A DNA stretch of 32,584 nucleotides from Gammaproteobacteria bacterium. Its GTDB lineage: Bacteria > Pseudomonadota > Gammaproteobacteria > JAKEHO01. A model generated the notes under the pieces. That model worked only from the letters and a program-made list of their open reading frames with translations. It was not told where the DNA came from and made no database searches. A program made the position numbers and the translations under genes. Where the stretch lies: positions 1 to 32,584 of the forward strand of contig JAKEHO010000066.1 in NCBI GenBank assembly GCA_022614965.1. The letters run 5' to 3'. Position 1 is the first letter of the stretch, and each line of letters starts with the position of its first letter. Shown here one piece after another: positions 26,140 to 32,584 of this stretch.

Positions 26140-26709
26140 TTATGGCGCAGAGATTAGAGCGACTCCTGAAAGATAGGGGTGGGCAAATAAAAGTATGCTG
26201 TATGCCGCCGTGCCCGCTACGGCCGTTTGTATGTCCTTCGCCACGGGAACGGGGTTAGGCTTAGTCCAAACCCCTTCACGCCGATTGATCAAAATCATTT
26301 CGCCGATCGCCCAAAGCCCAAGCACGCCAAAGAGAATGATGCTGCGTACCTCACCGTTTGCGAAGAGGTGTGCAATGCTCCATAGCACAACCCCGGTAAG
26401 TTGAGGATGGCGAAGCACTCGCTTGATGTTTGTTTGCACGTAAGGAGCGAAAAGTAGAATGACCGCAATCAATACAACTACCATTGCTACCGGTCTTGCC
26501 ACAGCGGGGGGAGCAACGACGAGGCCAGGTTGAATTGACCTCCAACCGTCAACCATCAGCACGATCGACAAGATGAGGAGGATCGAGAAGAGAAGTTTGT
26601 ACGTAATTTCACCAAGGTTGCCGATCAGGCGCATCCTGACGTCGGGTGCTGCAGCGGGCGTTAAATGTACGGCGCACCATAATCCAAGGCCAAGACATAA
26701 TAGAAGCAT
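26140..26709 (-). CDS. NnrU-family membrane protein
   Basis: The 189-aa integral membrane protein has about five or six helices and NnrU family landmarks: a TM1 segment with VHLTP, RHPQLTGVVLWSIAHLFANGE in the middle (given in two parts: RHPQLTGVVLWS, IAHLFANGE), and EMILINRREG followed by a last helix with LLFAHPYLSGV. NnrU-type proteins are linked to nitric-oxide/nitrite reductase expression or to isoprenoid/carotenoid metabolism; the exact role here is unknown. The ATG at 26709 has GGTGAG just upstream; a longer frame to 26745 adds only 12 residues. No denitrification gene lies nearby. Confidence 0.88.
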   Translation of the reverse strand: MLLLCLGLGLWCAVHLTPAAAPDVRMRLIGNLGEITYKLLFSILLILSIVLMVDGWRSIQPGLVVAPPAVARPVAMVVVLIAVILLFAPYVQTNIKRVLRHPQLTGVVLWSIAHLFANGEVRSIILFGVLGLWAIGEMILINRREGVWTKPNPVPVAKDIQTAVAGTAAYSILLFAHPYLSGVALISAP

Positions 26710-26873
26710 AGGGCTCACCCCTTGTCGTTTGCTGCATAGAAGCATAACAGGTATTTAAGGATTCAGATTGAATGCGCGCGTCTAGCGCCGTATGTCACCC
26801 AATGCGAATCACGTCCTCGAACGCGAGTAACGGGCCAACGTTGAGCCCAAATCCAGGCAGGGCATCGGACGGG

Positions 26874-27245
26874 CTATGGGAGCACGTCGAATGTGAAATC
26901 ACCCTCGGATACGTGTGTGTCTATCGACAACACGCGCCACACCACCGTGTAGGTTCCAGCGGGGAGCGGCGGGAGCGAGACCCGCAGGAGCGTGTGATCC
27001 TTGGCGTCCATCTCCGTGTCCCCCTTGTCGACCTGCATGCCGTTGCGGTCTAGGACCCGCACGGTGCAGAAGGCCGGCTCCAGCGCCTCGGTGAACCAGA
27101 GTCTGACCTCGGACGGTGACCCGTGGACGGTGCTGCCTACCTCGGGGCTCGCGTGTTCTAGCAGGGCATGCGCGCCTGCCTCAGAGGTCATGCCAAGCAG
27201 CATTGCCAGTGCGGCGAGAGCGAGTGCGATGGGTTTCATATTCAT
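26874..27245 (-). CDS. copC: CopC-domain copper-binding periplasmic protein
   Basis: The 123-aa protein has a signal peptide (residues 1-25) predicted to expose His26 as the mature N-terminus (HALLEHASP). The C-terminal part has Asp109 and His111 (SIDTHVSEGDFTFDV). These are the ligands of the CopC Cu(II) histidine-brace site. It should bind copper in the periplasm. Its usual partner, the CopD membrane protein, is absent here. The ATG at 27245 overlaps the stop of the upstream barrel gene (ATGA), so the two are translationally coupled. A second ATG two codons on is possible. Confidence 0.9.
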   Translation of the reverse strand: MNMKPIALALAALAMLLGMTSEAGAHALLEHASPEVGSTVHGSPSEVRLWFTEALEPAFCTVRVLDRNGMQVDKGDTEMDAKDHTLLRVSLPPLPAGTYTVVWRVLSIDTHVSEGDFTFDVLP

Positions 27246-28258
27246 TCCGTAATAAAGATGGGCCTGCCCAAGGTCCTTGGGAAAATATCGTCCAGGTAGA
27301 AATGGAGCTGCCCGATCACACCGACGGTGTTCCCGGTATGATCGTTGGCTGGGATGATCGCCTCGATGCCGAACTGAATACTTTTGCCGACCCAAAGCAC
27401 GCCGGGGTTGATAGTGCCGGTCGTGGCGCCGCCGCCCCGATTCAAAGGCGTGTTGAAAGCGAACTCGACCAGAGGTATGAAACCATTGAGCGGCTTTTTC
27501 AGGCCAATATCTTTAACGAAAGACTCGAGGTAAGGGAGGCTATATTGGAGTGTGAATCCCCATGTCAGCACGTTCGGGTTGCGCTCGGTCTCGGCCTCAC
27601 CCTCATCGTTTATCGTGGTGGTGCTGGATTCGGTCGGAAATTCCACGCCGAGGAGCCCGGTCAAGGCGAGGGGTCGGAGATACTCGGCGGATACATTGCC
27701 GAACCCTTTGCCGAATAGGAGCACGGGCACGATGGTGCTGAACGATTCAGCGCCCACACGCTTGGCTCCGGTCCCGCCGATGTCCCAACCGACGCCGACC
27801 GAGGCGATCGCTTCTTGCGCTTCGTTCTTGTAGAACTGGTACTTGGCGCTGACGCCGACGTTACCAAAGCCCGTCTGATTGGGCTCCGCTTGTGGGTTCA
27901 AATGCAAGGTGGCCGCCTCGATGCCAACCCCGAAGTTCGGCGTAATACGTTTCATAAGTTCCACCGAGATCTCGGTTTCCACCGTGGTAGGTTCCTCATT
28001 GCTGGCTGGCATCTTGCGACTGGAAATGGTTGGCAGAGAGAGCTCATCGGCCACGAATGGATCTTCGATGGTCACGGTTGCAGGAAAGAACCTCTTGCCG
28101 GCGAAGCCATGGGCGCATGCGGGCTCGGCCACGAGGGGGCCTGCAAAAGCGTAGATTGCAACTAAAAGCTGTAAGAGGCTCCTGCTCCTAGCAGGATCCT
28201 GTGGGTTTTTTACCCGCCCGCCAGTACGGCGCCAGCGGCCGTTCGATAGGTTTGTCAA
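27242..28258 (-). CDS. Putative outer-membrane beta-barrel protein next to CopC
   Basis: The 338-aa protein has an N-terminal hydrophobic export segment (about residues 28-48, ending ACAHG) and then the pattern HGFAGKRFFPATVTIEDPF, VADELSLPT seen in proteins encoded beside copper genes. The remainder is alternating-residue barrel-like strands (FGVGIEAATLHL, VGVSAKYQFY, IQFGIEAIIP) ending in an aromatic strand. No function can be assigned; a metal-related outer-membrane role is inferred only from coupling to copC. The start is a TTG at 28258, supported by GGAGAG seven bases upstream. The unusual start codon suggests low expression. Confidence 0.82.
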   Translation of the reverse strand: MTNLSNGRWRRTGGRVKNPQDPARSRSLLQLLVAIYAFAGPLVAEPACAHGFAGKRFFPATVTIEDPFVADELSLPTISSRKMPASNEEPTTVETEISVELMKRITPNFGVGIEAATLHLNPQAEPNQTGFGNVGVSAKYQFYKNEAQEAIASVGVGWDIGGTGAKRVGAESFSTIVPVLLFGKGFGNVSAEYLRPLALTGLLGVEFPTESSTTTINDEGEAETERNPNVLTWGFTLQYSLPYLESFVKDIGLKKPLNGFIPLVEFAFNTPLNRGGGATTGTINPGVLWVGKSIQFGIEAIIPANDHTGNTVGVIGQLHFYLDDIFPRTLGRPIFITE

Positions 28259-28387
28259 TTTGAAGCTCTCCGAGTTGTGTTTTTATTGGACGGCCACAAG
28301 CAGCGGACGAGCGCCCCGGCGCGTAGGGGGTTGTCCACCGCAGCGTGAAGGCGTTCGCTTCGGCCTAGGCCGAAGAGAGATCCGAAC

Positions 28388-28786
28388 TCAGGTGCTCTGG
28401 GGAGGTGCCCGGGATCGGGGGAGGAGAGGGATGTGGCCTGAGTATTGCCCTGCGGCGCGGCCATTCCTGAGAGGTGCGCGCGAGCGCTCAGGTGTCGATA
28501 GCTCGGGTTCTGGCACGAAGGAGGAGCTGATGAGATGCTGAAGGACCCGGCACGGAGGGCAGTCGTGGCTGAGTGGATGACCGGGTGACCCCGGGGGTCC
28601 CAACTCATCTTGATCGTGGTTGGGCGACACGTACTCGCTTAACCACTGTCCGCTTGGATCGTCGCTTCCCGGTTCAGGGGCGGTATGCGCCGGCGCGCTC
28701 AATGCAAACGTCGCGAGCAGCAAAGCCAGCAGCAGCCGCAGGACTGCGGCCACGCTAGCAGAGCGGGGGCGAGTCACGTGAGGCAC
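28388..28786 (-). CDS. Small secreted protein with CPPC motif, upstream of the copper genes
   Basis: The 132-aa open frame starts at a GTG (28786) with AGGGTGA just before it. It has a clear signal peptide (Arg-rich start, hydrophobic residues 12-30, cleavage near APA). Around residues 73-80 it has SHDCPPCR (Cys76, Cys79), a possible metal or thiol site, and a low-complexity Pro/Arg-rich tail. Its position, 129 bp before the barrel/copC pair on the same strand, fits the small periplasmic proteins (DUF2946-like) that often open copper operons, but sequence support is thin. An overlapping frame on the same strand is less protein-like. Confidence 0.6.
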   Translation of the reverse strand: MPHVTRPRSASVAAVLRLLLALLLATFALSAPAHTAPEPGSDDPSGQWLSEYVSPNHDQDELGPPGSPGHPLSHDCPPCRVLQHLISSSFVPEPELSTPERSRAPLRNGRAAGQYSGHIPLLPRSRAPPQST

Positions 28787-29215
28787 GGCTCACCCTGTGT
28801 GGAGATAGGGACCCACGATCGTCCTCTGCCAGTGACTGTATTTCCCGGAATCGCCCCGCAGTCTATCTCAATCGATCAATCGCATCCACTCGCCCAGACC
28901 GGGGTCAGCAGCACAAACCGGCGCGTGTCCCATTGATCGGCATGCTGCCCTACCCCGGCGCGGCGTTCGTCGTTTGTCTTAACCGCTCCCGGGTGCGGGA
29001 AGCCTTGAAGGTTGTTCTCAAAAAATCGTCTTCTTTCCAGTTAGAAACCTCATTCGAAATGATCCGTTCCATTTCTTACGCAAAAAGCGCTTGTCGGAGA
29101 TACGGCTCGTCGATCGGCCATGAAGTTGTGATCTTGTCTGGATAGAGGCTAATAGGACCATGCGAATGGTCTACTGGCTATCTATATGTTCCTTTGATGT
29201 TGTGGGCAGCTGCGT
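28787..29215. other. Intergenic stretch, nothing recognised
   Basis: The 429 bp lie between the convergent-side end of the MFS gene and the start of the copper group, whose promoter should be near 28790-28900. The one open frame (28933-29145, plus strand) has no ribosome site or family resemblance. No strong hairpin or sigma-70 promoter stands out to me. Confidence 0.5.
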
Positions 29216-30454
29216 TCAGTTGGTTACCGCCTCCTCTTCACGCGGTTTGAGATCTCGGAACGATTTCCAGAGCAGCAAGTCGTAGCTGATCTTCATGCCG
29301 GCGCCAAGGAGAATTGGGGTAACGAGCGCGACGCCCTGCATGAGAAAACCGGCGGCAAACGGCGCCACGGCCCAGCCACCCATGCGGACGAGGTTGGTGA
29401 CACCGGACACGAAAGTCCGCTCTTCCGGCCGCACCACCGCCATCACGTACGACTGGCGCGTGGGGACGTCCATCTCTACAAGCGCTTCGCGCAGCAGGAA
29501 TAACACGGCCGCAATCCAGAATGACGGCGCAAATGCCACAGCCACGAGTGCGAGACTCGATGGTATGTGGGTGAACACCATGGTGTTCACCAGGCCGATG
29601 TGCCTAGCGAGCCATGCGGCGCCGAGGTGCGACACGGTGTTGGCAACACGGGCGAGGAAAAATAAGATCGCGATAGCGGTCGCACTTGCCCCGAAATGCT
29701 CGAAAAAGAAATACGAAAGCAGCGCCGTACCGAGAAAGCCGCCAGCTAGGCTGTCGATGGCAAAGAGTGAGGAGATTCGGACCACGATCTGTCTACTTGC
29801 AGGGGAGAGCCTCGGTGCCGGCGCTATCGCGGCATGACGATCCGCTGTGCCGGCCCGGGATTCGACGGCGGATGATAGTCCGAGGTAAAGTCCGGCCGTA
29901 GCGATCTGCAATGCCGCATACAGTCCAATGGTTAGCCGGAAGGCGTTGAGCTCGCTAGCGCCGGTTGCCGATTCAAGCAGCGCGGGCAGCGCGGCGAGAA
30001 GACCGCCGAGCGCATGTCCGGCATCTTGCGTCACGTTGTACCAGGCGTAGGCGCGCGTGCGTGACGCGGGAGTACTCGTCTGGGGCAGGATCGCCTGCTC
30101 GAGAACGAGTGCGGCTCCGCGGTCGCGGCCCATACCGTTGACCATCCCGGTAAAGGCCACAGTGCAGATCAGAATAAGGTGTGTGCTGGCGGCCAGCCCG
30201 AACCCACCGCCGGCGGCGAGCGCCGCAAGCGTTACAAGCGAACGGCGTCGACCCAGGCGATCGCCGAGGAAGGTTACGATCAGCGCTGAGAGCGCCGCGC
30301 CAGAAAGACCGGATCCGATAACCAGCCCGATCCGGCCGGCGGAGAACCCGAGCTCGGCCAGATAGAGGCCGAGCAGCACACCCATTAACCCGGTTGCGAA
30401 CGCGCGCAGGAAGGCGCTGGCATAGAGTATGCGCCTGTCAAGGGTTGGAGACAT
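29216..30454 (-). CDS. Major facilitator superfamily (MFS) transporter
   Basis: The protein has about 412 aa and twelve predicted helices. The MFS loop 2-3 motif is GDRLGRRRSL (about residues 60-70 of this start), and a similar basic loop is in the second half. It is closest in style to drug or small-molecule antiporters, but no substrate can be named. The frame extends to an ATG at 30532, adding 26 Arg-rich residues. I prefer the ATG at 30454 because the first helix and family resemblance start there, though neither ribosome site is strong. The gene is transcribed away from dps; 30533-30768 holds both promoters. Confidence 0.9.
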   Translation of the reverse strand: MSPTLDRRILYASAFLRAFATGLMGVLLGLYLAELGFSAGRIGLVIGSGLSGAALSALIVTFLGDRLGRRRSLVTLAALAAGGGFGLAASTHLILICTVAFTGMVNGMGRDRGAALVLEQAILPQTSTPASRTRAYAWYNVTQDAGHALGGLLAALPALLESATGASELNAFRLTIGLYAALQIATAGLYLGLSSAVESRAGTADRHAAIAPAPRLSPASRQIVVRISSLFAIDSLAGGFLGTALLSYFFFEHFGASATAIAILFFLARVANTVSHLGAAWLARHIGLVNTMVFTHIPSSLALVAVAFAPSFWIAAVLFLLREALVEMDVPTRQSYVMAVVRPEERTFVSGVTNLVRMGGWAVAPFAAGFLMQGVALVTPILLGAGMKISYDLLLWKSFRDLKPREEEAVTN

Positions 30455-30768
30455 CCGGGCAACCGCGGCAGTGTTAGGTTCGACAGTCGTGCGTTTGTGC
30501 CTGCTCGGTACGGCACGACGGATGGAGCGCATCGTACATCACTATGCTGACCTGCCCGAGCATCTCGTGACGTGGTTGAACTTGTCTAACCGCGAGGGCG
30601 AGATCGTGCACGAAACATAGGAGTTAGATCGGTCCCCGTTGCTTAAGGTCTAATTGAATAGAGGCGGTCTATCGCACATATATAAATAATCGATTGGAAC
30701 AGCGATCGGTATACCTTTATATTCAGGGTCGTAAGGGCAATTCGCAAGAGAAACTGAAGGAGGACCTA

Positions 30769-31272
30769 ATGATAAAAACCGCAACTGCGACGAAGACCGA
30801 GCACCGCCCACGCGGTGTTTCGAAGGCCTCGGACCGTGCGGCGGTCGCCGAGGGCTTGAGCCGCGTGCTGGCAGACACCTATACGCTCTATCTTCAAACG
30901 CACAACTTCCACTGGAACGTGACAGGGCCACACTTCTTCGCGCTGCACCAGATGTTCGAGCAGCAATACACGGAGATGGCCGCTGCGGTAGACGAGATAG
31001 CCGAGCGTATCCGCGCCGTCGGACATCCGGCTCCCGGCACCTACGCGGAGTTCACGCGCCTGAGCTCGATCCGCCAGATCGCGGGGGCGCCAAGCGCGGA
31101 GGACATGGTGCATGTCCTTGCCGAGGGCAACGAGACGATCGTCCGGACATTGCGCGAGGTTATTAGGGTTGCCGAGGAGATCAGCGACGACGCGACGGTG
31201 GATCTCCTCGTGCGCCGCACGCAGGCCCACGAGAAAAACACCTGGATGCTCCGTAGCACCTTGCAGGCGTAA
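30769..31272 (+). CDS. dps: Dps-family DNA-binding ferritin-like protein
   Basis: This 167-aa protein forms the dodecameric ferritin-like shell that oxidises Fe2+ with H2O2 and protects DNA. Ferroxidase ligands are visible: His48 (THNFHWNVTG), His60 (ALHQMFE), Asp75 and Glu79 (VDEIAERI). The N-terminal 25 residues are Lys/Arg/Thr-rich (TATATKTEHRPRGVSKASDR), possibly the DNA-binding tail. The start at 30769 is fixed by GGAGG seven bases upstream. An AT-rich stretch upstream (CATATATAAATAATCGATTG, 30677-30696) is the likely promoter zone. It ends in a strong terminator. Confidence 0.95.
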   Translation: MIKTATATKTEHRPRGVSKASDRAAVAEGLSRVLADTYTLYLQTHNFHWNVTGPHFFALHQMFEQQYTEMAAAVDEIAERIRAVGHPAPGTYAEFTRLSSIRQIAGAPSAEDMVHVLAEGNETIVRTLREVIRVAEEISDDATVDLLVRRTQAHEKNTWMLRSTLQA

Positions 31273-31277
31273 AGCGC

Positions 31278-31311
31278 GGAGGGCCGCGTGGCCCTCCCTT
31301 TCTCTACTTTA
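31278..31311 (+). terminator. Rho-independent terminator of dps
   Basis: A perfect 8-bp stem, GGAGGGCC (31278-31285) and GGCCCTCC (31290-31297), with a GCGT loop is followed by the pyrimidine-rich run CTTTCTCTACTTT. It begins six bases after the dps stop codon. The convergent gene's stop is at 31412. Confidence 0.85.
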
Positions 31312-31411
31312 GACGAGAATAACCCACCACGGACGCTATTCCGGCGATCGGACGAGGCGTGTCACCGTTTGCGATGTGTTGCTCCAGCGAAGGCGGCCCT
31401 CATTCTAATAG

Positions 31412-32440
31412 TCAGTCGTTGTCAGCCAGGCGAGCGAAGGCCCGATAAGTCCTGATGTCGGTCGCATCGAGCGCTCGTATATATCCCTGCTCTCCGGACG
31501 CCATGGATCGGACGTTCGAACCTAATGCGATCACTGTGCCGAGTCCGGCATAGACGTAGCGGTCGCCGAAGGCCTTTTGCAAGGCTGCGAACGTGGGTTC
31601 GCCGGTGCAGTGGCCGGGTGCGACAGAGTCCACACGCCAGGTATCGTGCAGGGCAGTTGCGATGCGCTTGATCTCGGGATCCGGAGTGACCAGCAAATGC
31701 AAGCCGCCGACGATGGCATGGATGTGATTGTTGATGGCGCTCGCGGCCTCGATGATTTTTTCGATGCCGGGATGCGAGCAGCCGACCACAAGCACGATGC
31801 CCTCGGGAGTGTCGATGGCCAGCGAAAGCTCACGGAGCTCCAGCGTACCGGGCTTGTCGGCCATCAGGGCGATCAGATGAATGCCGGGTGTGATCTCCGT
31901 GGTCTCCTCCACGAGCTCGAAGTTGGCGGTGGGCCACGCGGTACCGAAGTGCATGACCGCAGGTGGAGCGCCATCGTAATAACGGGCCTCTGGTGGAAGG
32001 GATTCATCCCGCCGGTAGAAGGTGCCGGGCAGCGATGAGCCGAACACGCCGAAGTTTTCGCTCGGCGCGTAGATCTTGACCGTGGGGTTGACCTTTAACA
32101 AATGCGCCAAGCCGCCGACGTGATCCCCATGACGGTGGGATATGACGACGAAGTCGAGCGTCGTCAAATCCACCGCCGCGATCTTGATGTTGTGCGCAAA
32201 GATCTCGTCATTATTGCCGGTGTCGAACAAGATCCGCTTTCCGTCGTACTCGATCAGTGCAGAGTATCCCCAGTCCTTTTGCATGATTGAGGTCTTCCCG
32301 AAGGCATCGTAAAGGATGGTGATGCGATTTTCTGGCGATGTCGCCCCGATCATCTCGGCAGGAACCGCGGCGCAGGGTACAAGCAGCACGAAGAGCATTC
32401 CAAAAACGCTCAAAGATCTGACCCATCGTGAGCGTTTCAT
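31412..32440 (-). CDS. Secreted metallo-beta-lactamase-fold hydrolase
   Basis: The 342-aa protein has a signal peptide (residues 1-28, cleavage near VPA), so it is periplasmic. The MBL metal site is complete: HRHGDH (His102, His104, Asp106, His107), GCSH (His223) and GHCTGE (His277). The arrangement is closest to the family annotated as dihydropterin/RFAP-synthase-like MBL proteins (GHCTGE motif), most of unproven activity. The substrate is unknown. The ATG at 32440 has GGAGG eight bases upstream; a TTG at 32455 in the same frame is not needed. It is convergent with dps. Confidence 0.92.
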   Translation of the reverse strand: MKRSRWVRSLSVFGMLFVLLVPCAAVPAEMIGATSPENRITILYDAFGKTSIMQKDWGYSALIEYDGKRILFDTGNNDEIFAHNIKIAAVDLTTLDFVVISHRHGDHVGGLAHLLKVNPTVKIYAPSENFGVFGSSLPGTFYRRDESLPPEARYYDGAPPAVMHFGTAWPTANFELVEETTEITPGIHLIALMADKPGTLELRELSLAIDTPEGIVLVVGCSHPGIEKIIEAASAINNHIHAIVGGLHLLVTPDPEIKRIATALHDTWRVDSVAPGHCTGEPTFAALQKAFGDRYVYAGLGTVIALGSNVRSMASGEQGYIRALDATDIRTYRAFARLADND

Positions 32441-32569
32441 GGTTTTTTCCTCCAACGAGTGAATCGGACGGCATTTTTCAGTATAGGCAAACGGCAGAAC
32501 TTGAACGGTTCCATTTTGCGAATAAAATATCGCTCTGTCCCTAGTTTTGAGACCTGGTTGACGGAGCGG

Positions 32570-32584
32570 AGCATCGCAGCCGAA
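32570..32584 (+). repeat. Repeat A, copy 4 (first bases only, cut by the window end)
   Basis: The last bases, AGCATCGCAGCCGAA, match the 5' start of repeat A copies 1-3 (GCATCGCAGCCGAAGGAGG). The copy would be in plus orientation. The preceding bases, 32441-32569, hold the promoter side of the metallo-hydrolase gene and a short stretch I cannot assign. Confidence 0.6.

Noticed and set aside
25827..26258. Open frames of about 100-140 codons in repeat A copy 3
   Set aside because: Not conserved in frame between copies and no ribosome sites; treated as repeat sequence.
28933..29145. 70-codon plus-strand open frame between the copper group and the MFS gene
   Set aside because: No ribosome site, no recognisable family and no conserved context.

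Overview
The window is Gram-negative, most likely proteobacterial, chromosome-type DNA. It encodes a type I secretion system, outer-membrane barrel proteins, lipobox lipoproteins, a PagL-like lipid A deacylase and a CopC protein. Most of it is moderately GC-rich. A few genes (880-1401, 11231-12016 and the 5' part of the giant gene) are clearly AT-richer than their surroundings. The species cannot be named from the sequence. The window begins exactly at the start of one repeat (B) and ends just inside another (A), as an assembly contig broken at repeats would.

Layout. (1) 1-2190 is a scrapyard: repeat B copy 1, repeat A copy 1, a frameshifted remnant of the 3' end of a second RTX gene (606-735), an AT-rich lipoprotein gene, and a HigBA-type toxin-antitoxin pair whose toxin has lost its middle. 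(2) 2186-15669, minus strand, is one gene block in the order hlyB-type ABC exporter, hlyD-type adaptor, a 261-aa cysteine-rich membrane protein of unknown function, and a 3000-aa RTX protein. The RTX protein has an N-terminal lipase-like domain, a long nonapeptide array, four cadherin-like domains, a seven-blade FG-GAP propeller and a C-terminal RTX secretion region. Repeat B copy 2 lies just beyond it (15886-16053). (3) 16144-17545 holds a trypsin-like protease and an isoprenylcysteine-methyltransferase-family membrane protein. (4) 17639-21246, minus strand, is a tightly coupled four-gene efflux operon: TetR regulator, lipoprotein adaptor, ABC ATPase and ABC-2 permease. A perfect 9-bp inverted repeat lies in front of tetR. 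(5) 21673-24521 is an integron gene-cassette array with no integrase in view. It has an attI-like core, four cassettes (unknown protein, ICMT-family methyltransferase, pirin, CDF metal transporter), three complete attC sites and a fourth cut in half by an IS3-family remnant. (6) 24522-26130 is a second scrapyard: IS3 orfA remnant, repeat A copy 2, pagL, a 22-bp tandem repeat in the pagL upstream region, a deleted hlyD fragment and repeat A copy 3. (7) 26140-32440 holds NnrU, a copC/outer-membrane-protein/small secreted protein group, an MFS transporter, Dps and a periplasmic metallo-beta-lactamase-fold protein.

How it fits together. The RTX operon looks like a self-contained secretion module: exporter, adaptor and giant surface or secreted cargo, with TolC presumably supplied from elsewhere. 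The 261-aa protein between the adaptor and the cargo is the best candidate for an undescribed component. Fragments of a second T1SS/RTX locus survive at 606-735 and 25686-25793, each next to the same end of a repeat A copy. The cassette array is the clearest mobile-gene system; its surviving right border and absent integrase suggest an integron that has been cut down.
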